From: Phallus indusiatus
Taxonomy: Eukaryota > Basidiomycota > Agaricomycetes > Phallales > Phallaceae
NCBI GenBank assembly: GCA_027605045.1
Contig: JAQFWX010000003.1
Span: 310,001 to 374,000, forward strand
Length of the DNA stretch: 64,000 bases
Reading direction: 5' to 3'
The position numbers and the translations under genes were made by a program. The notes under the pieces were generated by a model. The model was not told the DNA's origin. It did not search any database and was given only the letters and a program-made list of their open reading frames with translations. Position 1 is the stretch's first letter, and every line of letters starts with the position of its first letter. Of the stretch, positions 12,701-24,028 are shown piece by piece.

Positions 12701-12912
12701 AAACGTTATTCGGTCCACTGATTGATTTACCTCATCATGCTCAAAATGGTTCAGCAACCCAAAAGAATAAGGCACCCTCCAAAGCAAAGCCAGCACCGCT
12801 TTTGCGCCTTGGGATGCCTGATATTGAGCAGGATTATATTCCCGCATTAGGGACTGCGAAGCCTTCTAATAGATTCACAATGTTACCGATAGGTAGTACA
12901 GAAGGCCCATGA
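9730..12912 (+). CDS. COG1: Conserved oligomeric Golgi complex subunit 1
   Basis: COG1 is a subunit of the COG tether that recaptures intra-Golgi vesicles. Eleven exons: 9730-9953, 10007-10051, 10111-10265, 10324-10526, 10579-10686, 10740-11520, 11567-11792, 11844-12049, 12099-12215, 12275-12570 and 12619-12912. They sum to 2655 nt, 884 residues, with every junction in phase. The N-terminal Vps51/COG1-type helical region is clear: EIKAIQIKLK, then RYRDLLQASTSIISMSESS, then a rod of predicted helices (AAHLKLLLDTPESMWRFLE). The region after about residue 500 is less conserved, as is usual for COG1. The gene ends 51 bp from the stop of the convergent nicotianamine synthase-like gene. Confidence 0.88.
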
Positions 12913-12963
12913 AAAATAAACAATTGTAAACGCCACCTGCTAATGTCCGACTCTGACACATTT

Positions 12964-13821
12964 TCAGGCCCTTAGTACTATTACTGAATTAACAACCCCC
13001 TGGGGAGGCACGTCATGTCGTAGGATATTAATATCACCAAGTTCGGAATGTTGAACTTCGGGATAAAGAAGGGAACACCCCATTTCCACGCTACGTATAG
13101 CAAGGAAAGTGCCGGGTCGCATACCATTTTTGACGTGCCTGACAATTGCTCCTTTCTCTTTCCCATCCATTCCAACAGATGCCGCAATCCATACGACATC
13201 GTAGAGGGCAAATTCTTCAGGCATGACATCCCACACGTCGATGTCACGGAAAGAGAATTGCTCTGCTTCATGATTCTGGGGTAATTTTCGGATCCAACTC
13301 GCAGCCAAAGCATTTGCTTCTGGGTCCCTATCATACAGCACAACGTGTGATTTGGTCTCTCGAGCGATCAGGATCGCTGTCAGTGGAAGAGATCCAGATC
13401 CCACGAAAGCCACCCTCCGGAAGGTCGAGCATCCTGCCGCTCTGAGACTGTCCAGTTCGTACCTCGTGAGAGTGGCATAGTTATCCCAGTACCAAAAGGA
13501 TCGCATTTCATTTTCGACATCGTCCGCGACTGCTAGGATGCCTGCCCAATAACGCTCCATACAACCTTCTGCCTCCATAGCGCGAGAAATAAGTGAGTGA
13601 GCATTGAATTTGGTATTGCTCCTTTCACAGGCTTCATCGAGGTGAGTAGTGAGATGATTCGAGGATATCTTGATTTGCAGACAGAGAGAGACTAGCTCTG
13701 AAAACACGGTATTGACTCTTGGGGAGGGAACGAGAGAAGGTAGAGCAAGAACACGGTTATAGACGTTGAGTAGTTGTGACAAGAGTGTATGAGAGACTCC
13801 GCAAGTCATTCCGCAAGTCAT
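12964..13821 (-). CDS. Nicotianamine synthase-like protein
   Basis: Nicotianamine synthases join aminocarboxypropyl units from S-adenosylmethionine to make metal chelators. The Rossmann-type core is clear: RRVAFVGSGSLPLTAIL (SAM-binding glycine motif), then YDRDPEANALA, then YDVVWIAASVGMDGKEKG, and the end GVVNSVIVLRA; each has a direct counterpart in plant and fungal NAS proteins. It is a single exon. The longest open frame begins with GTG at 13848, but the first ATG in frame is at 13821, giving 285 residues against about 320 in plants. A 12-bp direct duplication at the start encodes MTCGMTCG, so initiation could also be at 13809. In fungi the family could make nicotianamine or a related opine-like metallophore; the product cannot be told from sequence. 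Confidence 0.82.
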   Translation of the reverse strand: MTCGMTCGVSHTLLSQLLNVYNRVLALPSLVPSPRVNTVFSELVSLCLQIKISSNHLTTHLDEACERSNTKFNAHSLISRAMEAEGCMERYWAGILAVADDVENEMRSFWYWDNYATLTRYELDSLRAAGCSTFRRVAFVGSGSLPLTAILIARETKSHVVLYDRDPEANALAASWIRKLPQNHEAEQFSFRDIDVWDVMPEEFALYDVVWIAASVGMDGKEKGAIVRHVKNGMRPGTFLAIRSVEMGCSLLYPEVQHSELGDINILRHDVPPQGVVNSVIVLRA

Positions 13822-14141
13822 TTGATTCTCGAGTATGGAAGAAAGCACTCGTCCTTTGACAGGTCAATTATGCCTTTTGTTTTTATCGTATAGTGCAGAA
13901 TACAAGATTCTCAGAAAGGAAGGGCGGTTGGTGTATAACCGTGGTGGCCTAATTCAACTGTCGGATATCAGATATCATATCACCTACTGCAGGGCCAATG
14001 ACGAACTGCCAATATAGTAAAAACGAGAACCATGCGAAATTATCCGGCTTATCCAGACCTGAAGACCGAAAAGGGAATAGCACAAATAGACGTCTGTCTG
14101 GTCCATATCAAGGAAACTGCCAGTGGCAATAAAATAAGTCT
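13822..14141. other. Intergenic, 320 bp
   Basis: This is upstream of the nicotianamine synthase-like start and downstream of the LRR gene stop, both on the minus strand. It should hold the promoter of the former. I see no ORF, repeat or RNA gene in it. Confidence 0.45.
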
Positions 14142-16048
14142 TTAGGAATTAGTTCGGCGGTGACCTTGCCAGACCTACACTGTATGTTAATCCAGGGGTT
14201 TTTGTAGGTCGTGAGTCATACCTCGAAAAATCTTCTCCTGTCGGCAATCCTGATATGTCGACAACTCGTCAAGTCCAGCGTTGTGAGCTGTTGACAAGCA
14301 TCTATGATAAAAAATAGCGATTCGTCTGAAACCAAGTTATAAGCTCAGCCAGGACAATTATCATCAAACTGACTATTGAATTTGGTATTTGCGATACTCA
14401 ACATCCGAAGATTCGGACAAGTCGCAATATACGCAGCTGCGACGTCATCTACGTCTGTGCTATTGAGATTTAGGGTTTGAATTGGTGACGGTCCGTAATC
14501 TGCTGGGTCATCAATGGCGTGGTCGGATAGGGCTTCGATAGGAGGTAGACCGGATAGATCTGAGGACTTCAGGCGGGAAATGGCCGCAAGGTTCAGAAAC
14601 TATAATAAGATCATGCATATATGAGTTCTGAGCCATAGCTTTGAACCAAAGCTTACTTTGCAGCGTCTGCCCACCATTCGAATAAAGCGAGCCAGAGAAG
14701 AGTGGATACTTGAGCGCATACCCAGTTTAGAGTTCCCAACAAGGCTAACGTTTTCCAATAGTTTACATTCGTGCAAAGCATCAGTTAATAGATCCAGTGT
14801 TCCATCAGTGAGTGTTAGAGTATCTAGCCCACTCCTAACCCGAGACGAAGGCGAACTACCCATAGCACCAATATAAAGCGTTCGGAGGAACTTTAAAGGG
14901 GTACTCGAAGTAGAAACCGACACTTTCGATAAAAAAGCGGATGTCAACGGAGTGGAAGTTAGAGATAGTTTTTCTAATTCAGGTATGAAGACACTGGTAT
15001 CAAAAAGAACTGCTGGGTGTTTTATGTGTGTGAAGGAAACGTCCAGGCGCTTCAAATGAATGCAGCGTTGGCCGATGTTTTTCAAACTCTGTTCCGTTAT
15101 TGACGTGTGTTTGAGTTTGAGACATGTAAGCTGACGCAGTGGAAGGCCATCATGAGGAACGACATGTAGAATGTCGGAGAATGCGCTGTCGGTCTAGTGT
15201 AATTTATTAATACCATAATAAGAACAGGCCCAAAAAGTACTCACAATCGATTGTATACCCGCTAATTTGAGAATGTTTAGCTCTAAGCACTCGGAAGTAA
15301 GATACGCAATAGAGGAGGGGTTCACAGAGGTGAAGTTTAAGTTCAAGGCTCGAAGATGTTTGCATGTGTTTGCTATCGCTTCAACAGACCTTTTACCAAC
15401 TTTTGTGGACCCTCTGAGATGAACTCAGCAATAGTAAACGCTCCATGCCCATGAGACTCACCTAAGAACCATGACTTCGCACCATGGTAATTGAGACAAT
15501 AGTCCAGCAAATACATCGTCCGGAACTTTATCCAAGTCGGTCAAATGACACTCTCTCAGCGAGTTACCGGTTTTTGCCAAGGCCTGAATAGTAAAAGACG
15601 AAATACCAGGTACTGAGCCGGAAAGGACTATTGGATCGCCTCTGAGAAAATACTGTTCGTTTACGTCAAGCTCTAAATTCGTAAATCATTGGGATGAGCG
15701 TACAGCTACTATGAGCCCATGCGAGATCAAGGTAGGATGCGTGCCGCACAAGGTGGCAAAAAGCCTAGGTATAATAGCTTCGGGAAGCCTTTTCAGCCAA
15801 TATTGTGTTATATCTTTTCTTCTCTCAGTGAATAAAATTTGAAGATTAGTTACGAGTGTTCGAATGCATAACGTCACAAGACTCGGTACCTCCTTCGAAG
15901 GCAGTGTACGAGAGGAAAGGGAGGTGGAAGAGGGTGCAGATAGCTGCGATTTGAGTAAATCTTCATCTTCGGGTATGGGGGCTGCAAATTCACGTTTCTT
16001 CGATCTTTTAACAGATTTGTCTGAGGCTGGGGCGGTTCTCTTCGACAT
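14142..16048 (-). CDS. Leucine-rich-repeat (RNI-like) protein with N-terminal basic tail
   Basis: Seven exons: 16048-15704, 15652-15462, 15413-15245, 15193-14657, 14599-14374, 14325-14222 and 14174-14142, summing to 1605 nt and 534 residues in phase throughout. The N-terminus has a likely nuclear signal (KRSKKREF). From about residue 115 the protein is a series of cysteine-containing leucine-rich repeats of the ribonuclease-inhibitor or F-box/LRR type (HLKRLDVSFTHI, LEKLSLTSTPL, IQTLNLNSTDV, LTTLDLTSCRHI). The last exon is only 33 nt and completes a conserved-looking end RRRFFEVWQG. No F-box is evident, although the segment around residues 50-115 is helical. It may be a substrate adaptor or an AMN1/Rad7-like protein; the exact role is unknown. 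Confidence 0.8.
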
Positions 16049-16321
16049 TCCGTCGGAAGAACGACATATGCATGTGACTGGTTGTCACAAATTATGCTGC
16101 GTGCACTCCAGATTAATTCAGAATATCTTGTGGATTTGCAATGCGCATAACCTGGATAATGTCTCGTTTAAGGCTGATGATATATTCCTTGAGTCTCGGA
16201 GTCAGTTTTGGTCAATATACATTGGAGGTATTAAGTATTATAATACGCATAGCAGGTTCATAGATAAGTGACTGGAAAATGCCTTTCGGACACGATGAAA
16301 CAAAACATTGGCGATTCTGTC

Positions 16322-17219
16322 CTATCCTAACCTAGCCCATGTATCTTCGTCGTTTCCGCTGTCGCGACGTGTGTTCCATGGATTGTGACTTGGGTCATTG
16401 TCCGGGTTAGCGTCAAAAACAATGTTCCCCGGTTCAACGTCTTCGTCCAATACCACCCCATTTGGTATGCGCCTGTAACCCGCATTCCCTGCCCATTCGT
16501 CATCGTCTTCAATATCTATATCCAGCCTTCGTGACCCTGCAGCTGAGAGATCAATGACCCTTGGTCTTGAAAATATCGAGCGTCCTGACTGACGCGTCAC
16601 GTTGGCTAAACGGACAAACTGCAGGATATTTCGGGCAACAAGCAGAAGAGTGTCGAAAAGTTCTTCGGCTTTTGATCCAGTTCCACAGCCAACGAGTGTT
16701 ATGGCGAAAATTGTTATGGCACAGAGGATGGTTAGAATGAGATCAATAATGTTGAACGGTGATTTCCAAAATTGCTAAGATAAAAAGAAATTAGAAAATA
16801 ATCGCAGGTATGAAATAGAGATATCTGATTACTTTGCCGAACGCCACCAACCTTATGGTCACTTCGAGTATCATGGCAGAGTTAATAATGAATTCGAGAA
16901 CGTAGAACGCTGTCGGGGGACAACCCGAGCCCAGACTGAGAGCTACGGTAGTTATTGATAAAATGGCCATCGTCAAGTAAAGAATTATATATGTTCTTGA
17001 ATGTACAAAGCGATTCGCAATTCCCCTAGTGATTTCTTTCCGTGTCAAGGCATATAGCGAACGTCTGTAAAGATGTACGTAAGCCCAATATCATGAACTA
17101 TGTAAAGCGAATACCAACGTGGGCTGTGGGGCACTTCCAGAATCATTGGCGTTTTCAAGCCCCTCAATATCGCCTAGAATGTCGTTTTCGCTTTCTTGCT
17201 GTAATAATCGCTCTGCCAT
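16322..17219 (-). CDS. Voltage-sensor-like four-helix membrane protein without a pore domain
   Basis: Three exons (17219-17119, 17064-16833, 16774-16322), 786 nt, 261 residues, all in phase. Four hydrophobic helices are visible: S1-like YIILYLTMAILSITTVAL; S2-like AFYVLEFIINSAMILEVTIR with acidic residues; S3-like SPFNIIDLILTILCAITIFA with the aspartate typical of S3; and an S4-like LLLVARNILQFVRLAN with spaced arginines. No S5-S6 pore follows. The rest is an acidic tail of about 90 residues. This is the layout of a stand-alone voltage-sensor protein of the ion-transport fold. The S1 aspartate that gives Hv1 its proton selectivity is not apparent, so I do not call it a proton channel. Its start lies 112 bp from the divergent BDP1 start. 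Confidence 0.72.
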
Positions 17220-17331
17220 AACATTAAGATGTGAAAAGATTCGTGAAGGATTAGGAGTTACGTTGTTACGTAAGTGGGTGTGACGCAGCCGCGATTTCGG
17301 ACTATTCAGCTTTTTTTAGTAGCGACTCGGA
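17220..17331. promoter_or_regulatory. Compact divergent promoter, 112 bp
   Basis: The start codons of the voltage-sensor-like gene (17219, minus) and BDP1 (17332, plus) are separated by only 112 bp, so both promoters and both 5' UTRs must share or overlap this stretch. No specific site was recognised. Confidence 0.5.
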
Positions 17332-19183
17332 ATGTCTACTAGAGTTGGTTCGTTATTCTTTAATTATTTTCTGAACGAATCTCCTAAATTTATTTTGTTC
17401 CAGAAAAAGGTGGGCCGAAGTTTAGGCCGGTCTTGAAGTCAAAACCACGAATACCTCCCGTGGTTCCCGTGGTATCCGTTGATGGTCGTGCGAGACCCCC
17501 ACTCGAAGAAGCTCGAATTTCGTTATCACAGCCTGCCAGTACTCAAGAAATTTCCCTTCAAGAGTTACCATCCTCTCATGATGTCAGTCATGGTTCGGTC
17601 CTCATGCCCAGTAATACATCCAGTGAACCGAACGTGGCGTCTTCGCCCTCCAAGCCGTCCGGAATTCCCATCATAATCTCCAGAACACATGTGGCGATCA
17701 CTAACAATACTATTAGGGAGTCTTCGACTGGTCAAATTACAGACCCATCTACTTCTAAGACACCACCTTGCAATATACAATCCTCTGGAGATGATAGACA
17801 GGACGCTACCACTCTTCTAGATAGCGGCGTTTCTCAGAAACAACAAAAGCAGACACTTGTTGAAGCTGGAAAGGAGAAGCGTTCGACGAAAGCAGCTACA
17901 CAAGCAGCGGCTGAGGAAGCCACAAATGCCGAACCTGTCCCTGCGAAGGAGAGGCAAAAACGTAAAACCGCTAAAGAAACTTCTAACCAAGATCGTCCAT
18001 CTAAACGTCGACGCTCGAAGTCGTCATCAAAGGAAGATTCTGCACAGGCTGATGCCGAGGATCAATCCGTGGATGGAGGTCCACAAAAGAAAAAGCGATC
18101 TAAAAAAACCACCACAGAAGACGCAGAGAGCTCTGCGGAACCTATTGATCCAACTCAAATTACGATGAGGGCAATATGTGACGATTTAGGTGCCGGAAGA
18201 AAAAGTTCTCGCTGGGAGAGCAGTCAAACCCTTTATGGCGAGGCCAGAAAACGTGCCAAAGAAGAACGTGCTCGACACATTCTTGAAACCGAACAGCAGG
18301 AAAGAGAAACTGGGCGTTCTTCTAAAAAAGGGGGATTGAAACCACCTTTACCCAAGGAGCCACTCAAAGGCAATGGAGAACATAATGAAGATCAGCGGGA
18401 TGAGTTTTCATACGACGAAACGCTGAAAACGTCGCATTATGCACCTCAGGTCCGCATCGGTGCAAACGGCGAAATTGTCTTGGATATCGATAGCCTTCAA
18501 GTGGATAGGTCGGCTGACCCCGATCTCATTGAGGAATACAGTCACATCGAGGAAAATGACCACAGTAAATTTACCAACAGTAGTAGTTGGTCAAAACGAC
18601 GGCTAGTCCGTTGGGGTAAAGAGGATACCGCACTATTTTATGATGTACGTGGGTCTCAGAAGCTGCAATATTATCGACCATTAAACTCTTTCTGTTTAGG
18701 CATTAAGACAGTTCGGACAAAATTTTGATCTAATCGCCCGTGTATTACCAGGAAAAACGTATCGGATGTGTAAAAATAAATTTAAAGCAGAAGATAAAAA
18801 GAACCCAGGACTTATTGACGAAGCATTGAAAAATGCTGTCGCAGTTGGTGAGTTGGAATTTGATTCCCCGTTAGAAGACATGCTGAGTGCCTTAAGATCT
18901 CGATACGCTCTCCCGGATGACTGGAAAAAACTTCGAAGGCCCGACGCCAATCATTACCCCAAGATCCACGCTAACTCTCGGAGACGTTGCTGATCCAACC
19001 ACGTCACAACAGTTAGAGAGCAACGCAATTGAAATAAGAAGCGCGGAGACGGAGGACATCGATAAACAACTGAATGCCGAACCCACGCCTATTCCAGAAA
19101 CGTCAGCTCTACAAGACACTTTCTCAACCACTAGGCATTCCGAATCTCCGCCTCCTGCCAGCTCATTACTTGAGATGAGCTGA
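17332..19183 (+). CDS. BDP1: Transcription factor TFIIIB subunit B'' (BDP1)
   Basis: BDP1 is part of TFIIIB, which places RNA polymerase III on tRNA and 5S genes. Exon 1 is a 16-nt leader exon (17332-17347), followed by 17404-18644, 18700-18886 and 18939-19183; 1689 nt, 562 residues. The diagnostic SANT domain spans the second junction: RWGKEDTALFYDALRQFG then QNFDLIARVLPGKTYRMCK and NKFKAEDKKNP. The region before it is disordered, Lys/Glu/Ser-rich and probably nuclear. The last intron (18887-18938, GTGCCT donor, GAAG acceptor) was chosen because it removes a frame jump and gives EDMLSPTPIITPRSTLTLG; without it the protein would end at 18993 with an odd basic tail. Confidence 0.9.
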
Positions 19184-19495
19184 AGACCGAGTAGACAGCT
19201 AACGGCTATCGGCGCTCCGAAGTCCCTCTTCGCCCGAAGCGAGGAACTGTATGAGTTAATTCTTGGATCATTAGGCATGATGTATTTCTATTATCTATCT
19301 GAGCTGTATTTTTTGTATTTGGAATTTTGTTACTATACTTCTAATTAGACGCGCCCTGCTAATGAAAGTGCAACTGGAACGGATTCACCATGGACATTTT
19401 CAAGGGCGGGGATCCGAGGGACCTACAGATCTTAGGTTTCAATAATTGGCGGGAGAAAAATATATACTTCTGGTTATTTTCCTCTCCCCTGCCTT
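19184..19495. other. Intergenic, 312 bp
   Basis: This stretch lies between the BDP1 stop and the next plus-strand start. It is partly AT-rich (19280-19350). Nothing convincing is encoded on either strand. Confidence 0.4.
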
Positions 19496-20457
19496 ATGGG
19501 TTCTCCACAAGCAACAATCAGGCCACTTGTGATTCACAAAAGAAACTCGTTGGAAATACTTCAAAGGTCTCCACAGCCTCATCACTACATCAAGGCTTCC
19601 TCATATGGAACATCGAGTAAAACCGAAAGGGACCGGTCACGTCGATTTTCCCTTCCAATCGAACCTATTCCAGAGGTGGTCCAACTTGAGGATGAAGGCC
19701 GCGTTGTCTCAGACGGTCTTACTTCACGTATGAGCTTGGAACAAAACAAAAGTAAGCTAAACTTGGGTTTGCTTAGGGTTTAGACCGCACTAAGTTTTGT
19801 CTCATAGTCGACCTTCTCCATAAAGCCAAAGAGCTGGAACGAGGAGCGTATCGTGCACTCTTTCAGGCCGAATATTTGCGCTGGCAGGCTGAAAATGACC
19901 GTCATAATTATTCGTTCAAACCAAACATCCCGACCGCTCTTTCCCTCAAGGCAGAAGAACTGGGATTGCGATTGCATGATCTCTCTCTAGATTCCAAACC
20001 AACCGGTTCTCTCAGATCATCTGAGCTCATTTTGGATAAGCGAGCATCTTCATCTAGTCATAGACTCGTGCCTGGCACTGGTCTCGATATGAATTTCTCG
20101 GATCCTACTTTGATCACACCAACTTCGCCTTCGCAATCGGGTTCGGCATGCTCACCTGGCTTTTCTTCGTCGGGTTTTTCTTCTAGACATTCCGTACACG
20201 ACGACTCCGAGTTGAAACCCATTCTGCGAACTGGAAGACGTACGTTGAAAAAGGCTCAGTCTCGCGTTATGGCGCCCCGAAATAGCATGATCCAACTTCA
20301 AGTTAAACATCCAGGACGACGATTCTCCTTCCGCGAGAATAGCTCCCTTCTCCCGAGCAAAAAGAAATTTCGAATCAGATGCCCTTTTTCTTTCTTTTTC
20401 TGCTGTCATCGTCGTAAAAAATATCAACCTTGCCAATCGTCGATTGATAATTTTTGA
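19496..20457 (+). CDS. Hypothetical Ser/Arg-rich protein
   Basis: Two exons (19496-19751 and 19808-20457) give 301 residues in phase. I do not recognise a family. The first exon is basic and Ser-rich. After the junction there is a short amphipathic helix (HKAKELERGAYRALFQAEYL) that could be a protein-binding element. The rest is Ser-rich and disordered with basic patches (RTGRRTLKKAQSR). The C-terminus is odd: a run of Phe and Cys beside basic residues (RCPFSFFFCCHRRKKY), which could be a membrane-anchoring or palmitoylation-type end or may show that the true end differs. It sits in tandem with BDP1 and converges with the coiled-coil membrane protein. Confidence 0.55.
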
Positions 20458-20613
20458 CCAAGAAATCTTTTTATTTACGAGCTCTGACGATCTTATTTTT
20501 ACTTGTACTGCTTTAATTATCAAAATTTGCTGCTCTTATTAAACATGATGAGAATGTCCGAATGTAATATACAGCAGAATGGATTAATACGCTAAGGAGT
20601 AAAATATTATATA

Positions 20614-23600
20614 CTATACGGGTATATGCATTACTTTCGGCCCGGGGGTCACATACCAAGCTAGAATGCTGATGATGATGAACCAGTAGGCAGTACGAGT
20701 GTACCACGTCCTCTCATTAGGCGGAGGTTCGGTTGAGTAAACTTTCCAGTAATACTGATCGCGGAAAAAATACCACAAGAAAGGTCGAATAAACTTTTCA
20801 CTTATGGGAACACCAAAGAAACGAATAAATCCACCGACGACTTCCAAGACATGAACAGGGACCCAGATGGCCACAAACTCAAGCCACCCTCTGGGAGTTT
20901 GGGATTCAAGAATGTAAGTTTCGAGATCGGAAATGGTTTGGTTCTATTGAAAAATAAATCAGAAAGCTAATTAAGGCGTTAAAGATAGCTGACGTACTTC
21001 TGGATAATCTGTTTCGGTTAGTTTTTGGACGCGGTTGTAATCGTCCTGAACAGTTTGAATATGCTCCCCAGCGCGTTCCAAAGCTGATTCAATCACAGCA
21101 GCTCGAGAGTTGATTTGTTCACATGCTTTGTGCAAGTGCTCCCACAAATATTTTGCTGTTTCGATAGATGATTCCAGTTTGCAGGGGCCAACATGCGACC
21201 GACGGGAAATCAATTTCGATATGTACGAGCTCAGTGCCGCTTGGTGCAAATGGAAAGTGTCGTATGCGTGTTCCACCGCTTCCCATCCTTTTCCATGCCT
21301 CAATGTAGAAGCTGGATCCGAGCGTATAGCTGTTAGAACGTCCTTAGGTAAAGGACTGTAGTCAATGTCTCCTGCGTCAACAAAGCGCAATTGCATCCTT
21401 TGGTATCCTTCGAGAGAAGTACAAACAGCTTTCAAGATACGGGCAATCTTCCGATTATGTTCATTGGCCTCTTTCAATAATTGTTCCCGTCTCCTGTATA
21501 CTTCTCGTAGCTCTTCTTCTTCTTCTTCAAGTTTTAGTAATCTTTGTAACTCTTGTTGACGATTTTTGACACCGTAAATTTGACCATAATGTGAACTATC
21601 CGGTATGGGCCATGTGGAACCCAGTATCCTGCTGTGTTCTTCTCCGGCAGAGAGAGAACCTTGAAAACCCCGGACTCCACGTTGACTTCTATATGGATCA
21701 AAAGATGTAGCGCCACTTTCACTCTCAGAAGTATTTAATGCTTTGCTACGATCATCGAATCTTGACTTGTGTTTATCAACGGGCACTTTCAAACTCGTTG
21801 CCTTTTGGGGAATTGTGTTGAGTTCTCGTGTTAAGATCGCAGCTGAATCACCCCCATCGCTAAGACTTGAAGGAGATATTGCTTCGTCCCCGCTTTTTCT
21901 GAAGTTGTCAAGAGAGGCCCGAAATGGTCCACGTTGACCGCCCGTAGAAAGAGAGCCTTTAATATGCGTGTATTTAGAAGATAATGTCGAAAGAGCTGCC
22001 GAATCCTTCGCCAATTCGCCCAAGGATGCACGAAGCCTGCGTCCGAAGGATTGATGGCCTTCCGACTTCGTGGGTGATTTTTCCCGCTTGGTGCCTTCCG
22101 ATCGTCCTGTGAGAACACCAATAGATTCGGCAACGCTGCTCGATGGGGCTTGAAGGGACGTCCGAGAAGACATCGGAAGAGGAATGGGATCGATGGAGAG
22201 GATCGGCCGCGAAAAATTAGACACTTCCGCTACGAACGACGGCAGCGATGGCTCAAAATCTATCGACTTCGCTTCCTTCCGATTACGGTTGGTTGGAGAT
22301 GAGCTGAATGACTGACGTGGTGATGACAAAGGGGAGAATCTAGGTACGGGGGAGAGAGACCTAGTGGAATCGGGAAAAGACATCCCAATTGAACACAAGT
22401 ATTCGTCGATCATACTTGCGGTAAGAATCCATCGCGACACCTGCGAAGGGGATGCAGATCGCCAAGAATACCAAGATGAAGGTGCCGGTGAGTCATGTTG
22501 GCGAGCTCGTAACACAACTAAAGGATTCACTCCTGTCGATTTTCGATGGCCAAGAAATGAGTATCGACGGGAAAGTTCTTCTTTTACTTTTTCAGCCTTT
22601 GTCAGAGTATCCTTTTTAGCGTTGTGTCGAACATTATTCAACAAAGCTATATGTGTAAGATAAATATTGCCTTTTTGAAATACAGACGACTTACCGACAT
22701 GAAAGTCTTTTTGATTCGTCCCTAAACCCAAAGAACCCCCATTTCTCGAGAATTCGCCAGATTTCGCTTTAGATTTCGAGAGAGAAAATGTACGGCGTTT
22801 AATGGTTGACTTGTCCTTCGACTCGGGGCTCGCCGCCGTACTTGTACCCGACCAGTCTAGGTATGAATTCCCATTTGGAAACGAAAACAATACAGGAACA
22901 GGAGATTTTGAAGGTAATTCTTCAGAGGAATCTGATTGCAAAGAGAGAGACGAAGTATGTCGTGATGGTGGAAAATATAACTTCGAAGGATACTGGAAGG
23001 GCCGGCCAAACGGTTGGGTACCTGGTAAGCTGATTGGCTTGCTGGACTGGCTACTTTTGCGAGCGATTGTTTGAGACGAACTCGTAAAGTCACGGGAATC
23101 TTGCGAGACCTCTGTGGAGGGGCTGCGCTGCTGAGTAAACCGACGTGCCTTAAAATCTAGTGCCTTCTGGACATCTTCCAAAATAAGAGGATCTATACAA
23201 TAATTTATTAATAGGCAAAGCGACCGAATGGCAGAGTCCATACCTTCGCTGTCTACATATTTTAGAAAAATACGTTAAAGGAATGGGATTGTACAGACAA
23301 GCACGCACATGCAAAATTATCACCAACTCCAAAGTTAAGGAAGGGATCCGTTTTGACAGGAGGCTCCTTCTCCAACACCTTATCAACTTGCGATCCTATC
23401 GACCGTTTCTTATGACTCGAAACAACACGATGTCCCTTGGTAGGCGCGTTTCTGGGAAGGTTGATTCTACCTTCTGAAGATCTCGGTCTCGATGCTCCAC
23501 TATCGGAAGGGTGTATCAATATTGAAGCAATTCTGGGTGAAGGGCTGTGAGATAAAGAACTGAGCTGTCCTTTGTCCTCAAAGGGTGTGTTAGCAGCACC

Positions 23601-23657
23601 CGAAGTTGTTGGAGATTGATTTGTGGTTTGTTCCTCTTTAAATCCTGTAACATCCAT
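20614..23657 (-). CDS. Large Ser-rich coiled-coil protein with C-terminal membrane segments
   Basis: Four exons (23657-23324, 23252-22695, 22646-20998, 20943-20614), 2871 nt, 956 residues, in phase. The first 560 residues are Ser/Pro-rich and disordered apart from a short hydrophobic helix (IRSLCLLINYCIDPLILEDV). From about residue 620 there is a coiled coil (RQQELQRLLKLEEEEEELRE) and a helical domain reaching about residue 850. The C-terminal 110 residues hold two or three hydrophobic segments (WLEFVAIWVPVHVLEVVGGF, FIRPFLWYFF, TAYWFIIISILAWYV). A long cytosolic part anchored by C-terminal membrane helices is therefore likely. I do not recognise the family. The 48-nt intron at 22647-22694 has strong splice sites but is also stop-free and in frame, so its retention would still give a full protein. 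Confidence 0.68.
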
Positions 23658-24028
23658 GAGTAAAGATCATTAAACACGAATCTTGGGAAGGTATTTGACT
23701 CTGTAACTGCATTCATGCCAGAATGAGGTCTTAGGACGCACGCAACATGAGTGTCACTAACTCGCCGAATCGCGCTTGTAACGAATGGCCTCGTGAATGA
23801 GGGAATCTTGGTAAGCGGCATTATGCCGAGCTGGCATGATTTCAAGGTGGTATTTACACAATGTCATGATTAAGTACTAGATATCATATATCAAGGCTAA
23901 AGCTTAGCCTCAACAAGTCCATGTTCCCCATAAATTTTTCAAAAGGCACTCGCTCAATGCTTGTGTCCTTCCGAAGAATCATGTTGTAGTTAGCGTATAG
24001 TATTTTTAAAATTGGTTTATTCTAATTA
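23658..24028. other. Intergenic, 371 bp
   Basis: This stretch lies upstream of the coiled-coil membrane protein start and downstream of the DDB1 stop, both on the minus strand. I find no supported ORF, repeat or RNA gene in it. Confidence 0.4.

Noticed and set aside
18887..18938. Apparent one-base frameshift near the end of BDP1
   Set aside because: A 52-nt GT-AG intron with a TGAC-type branch site joins the two frames exactly and gives a total divisible by three, so no indel is needed.
21495..21535. CTT-repeat microsatellite
   Set aside because: It is the coding strand of a Glu run inside the coiled coil and needs no separate explanation.
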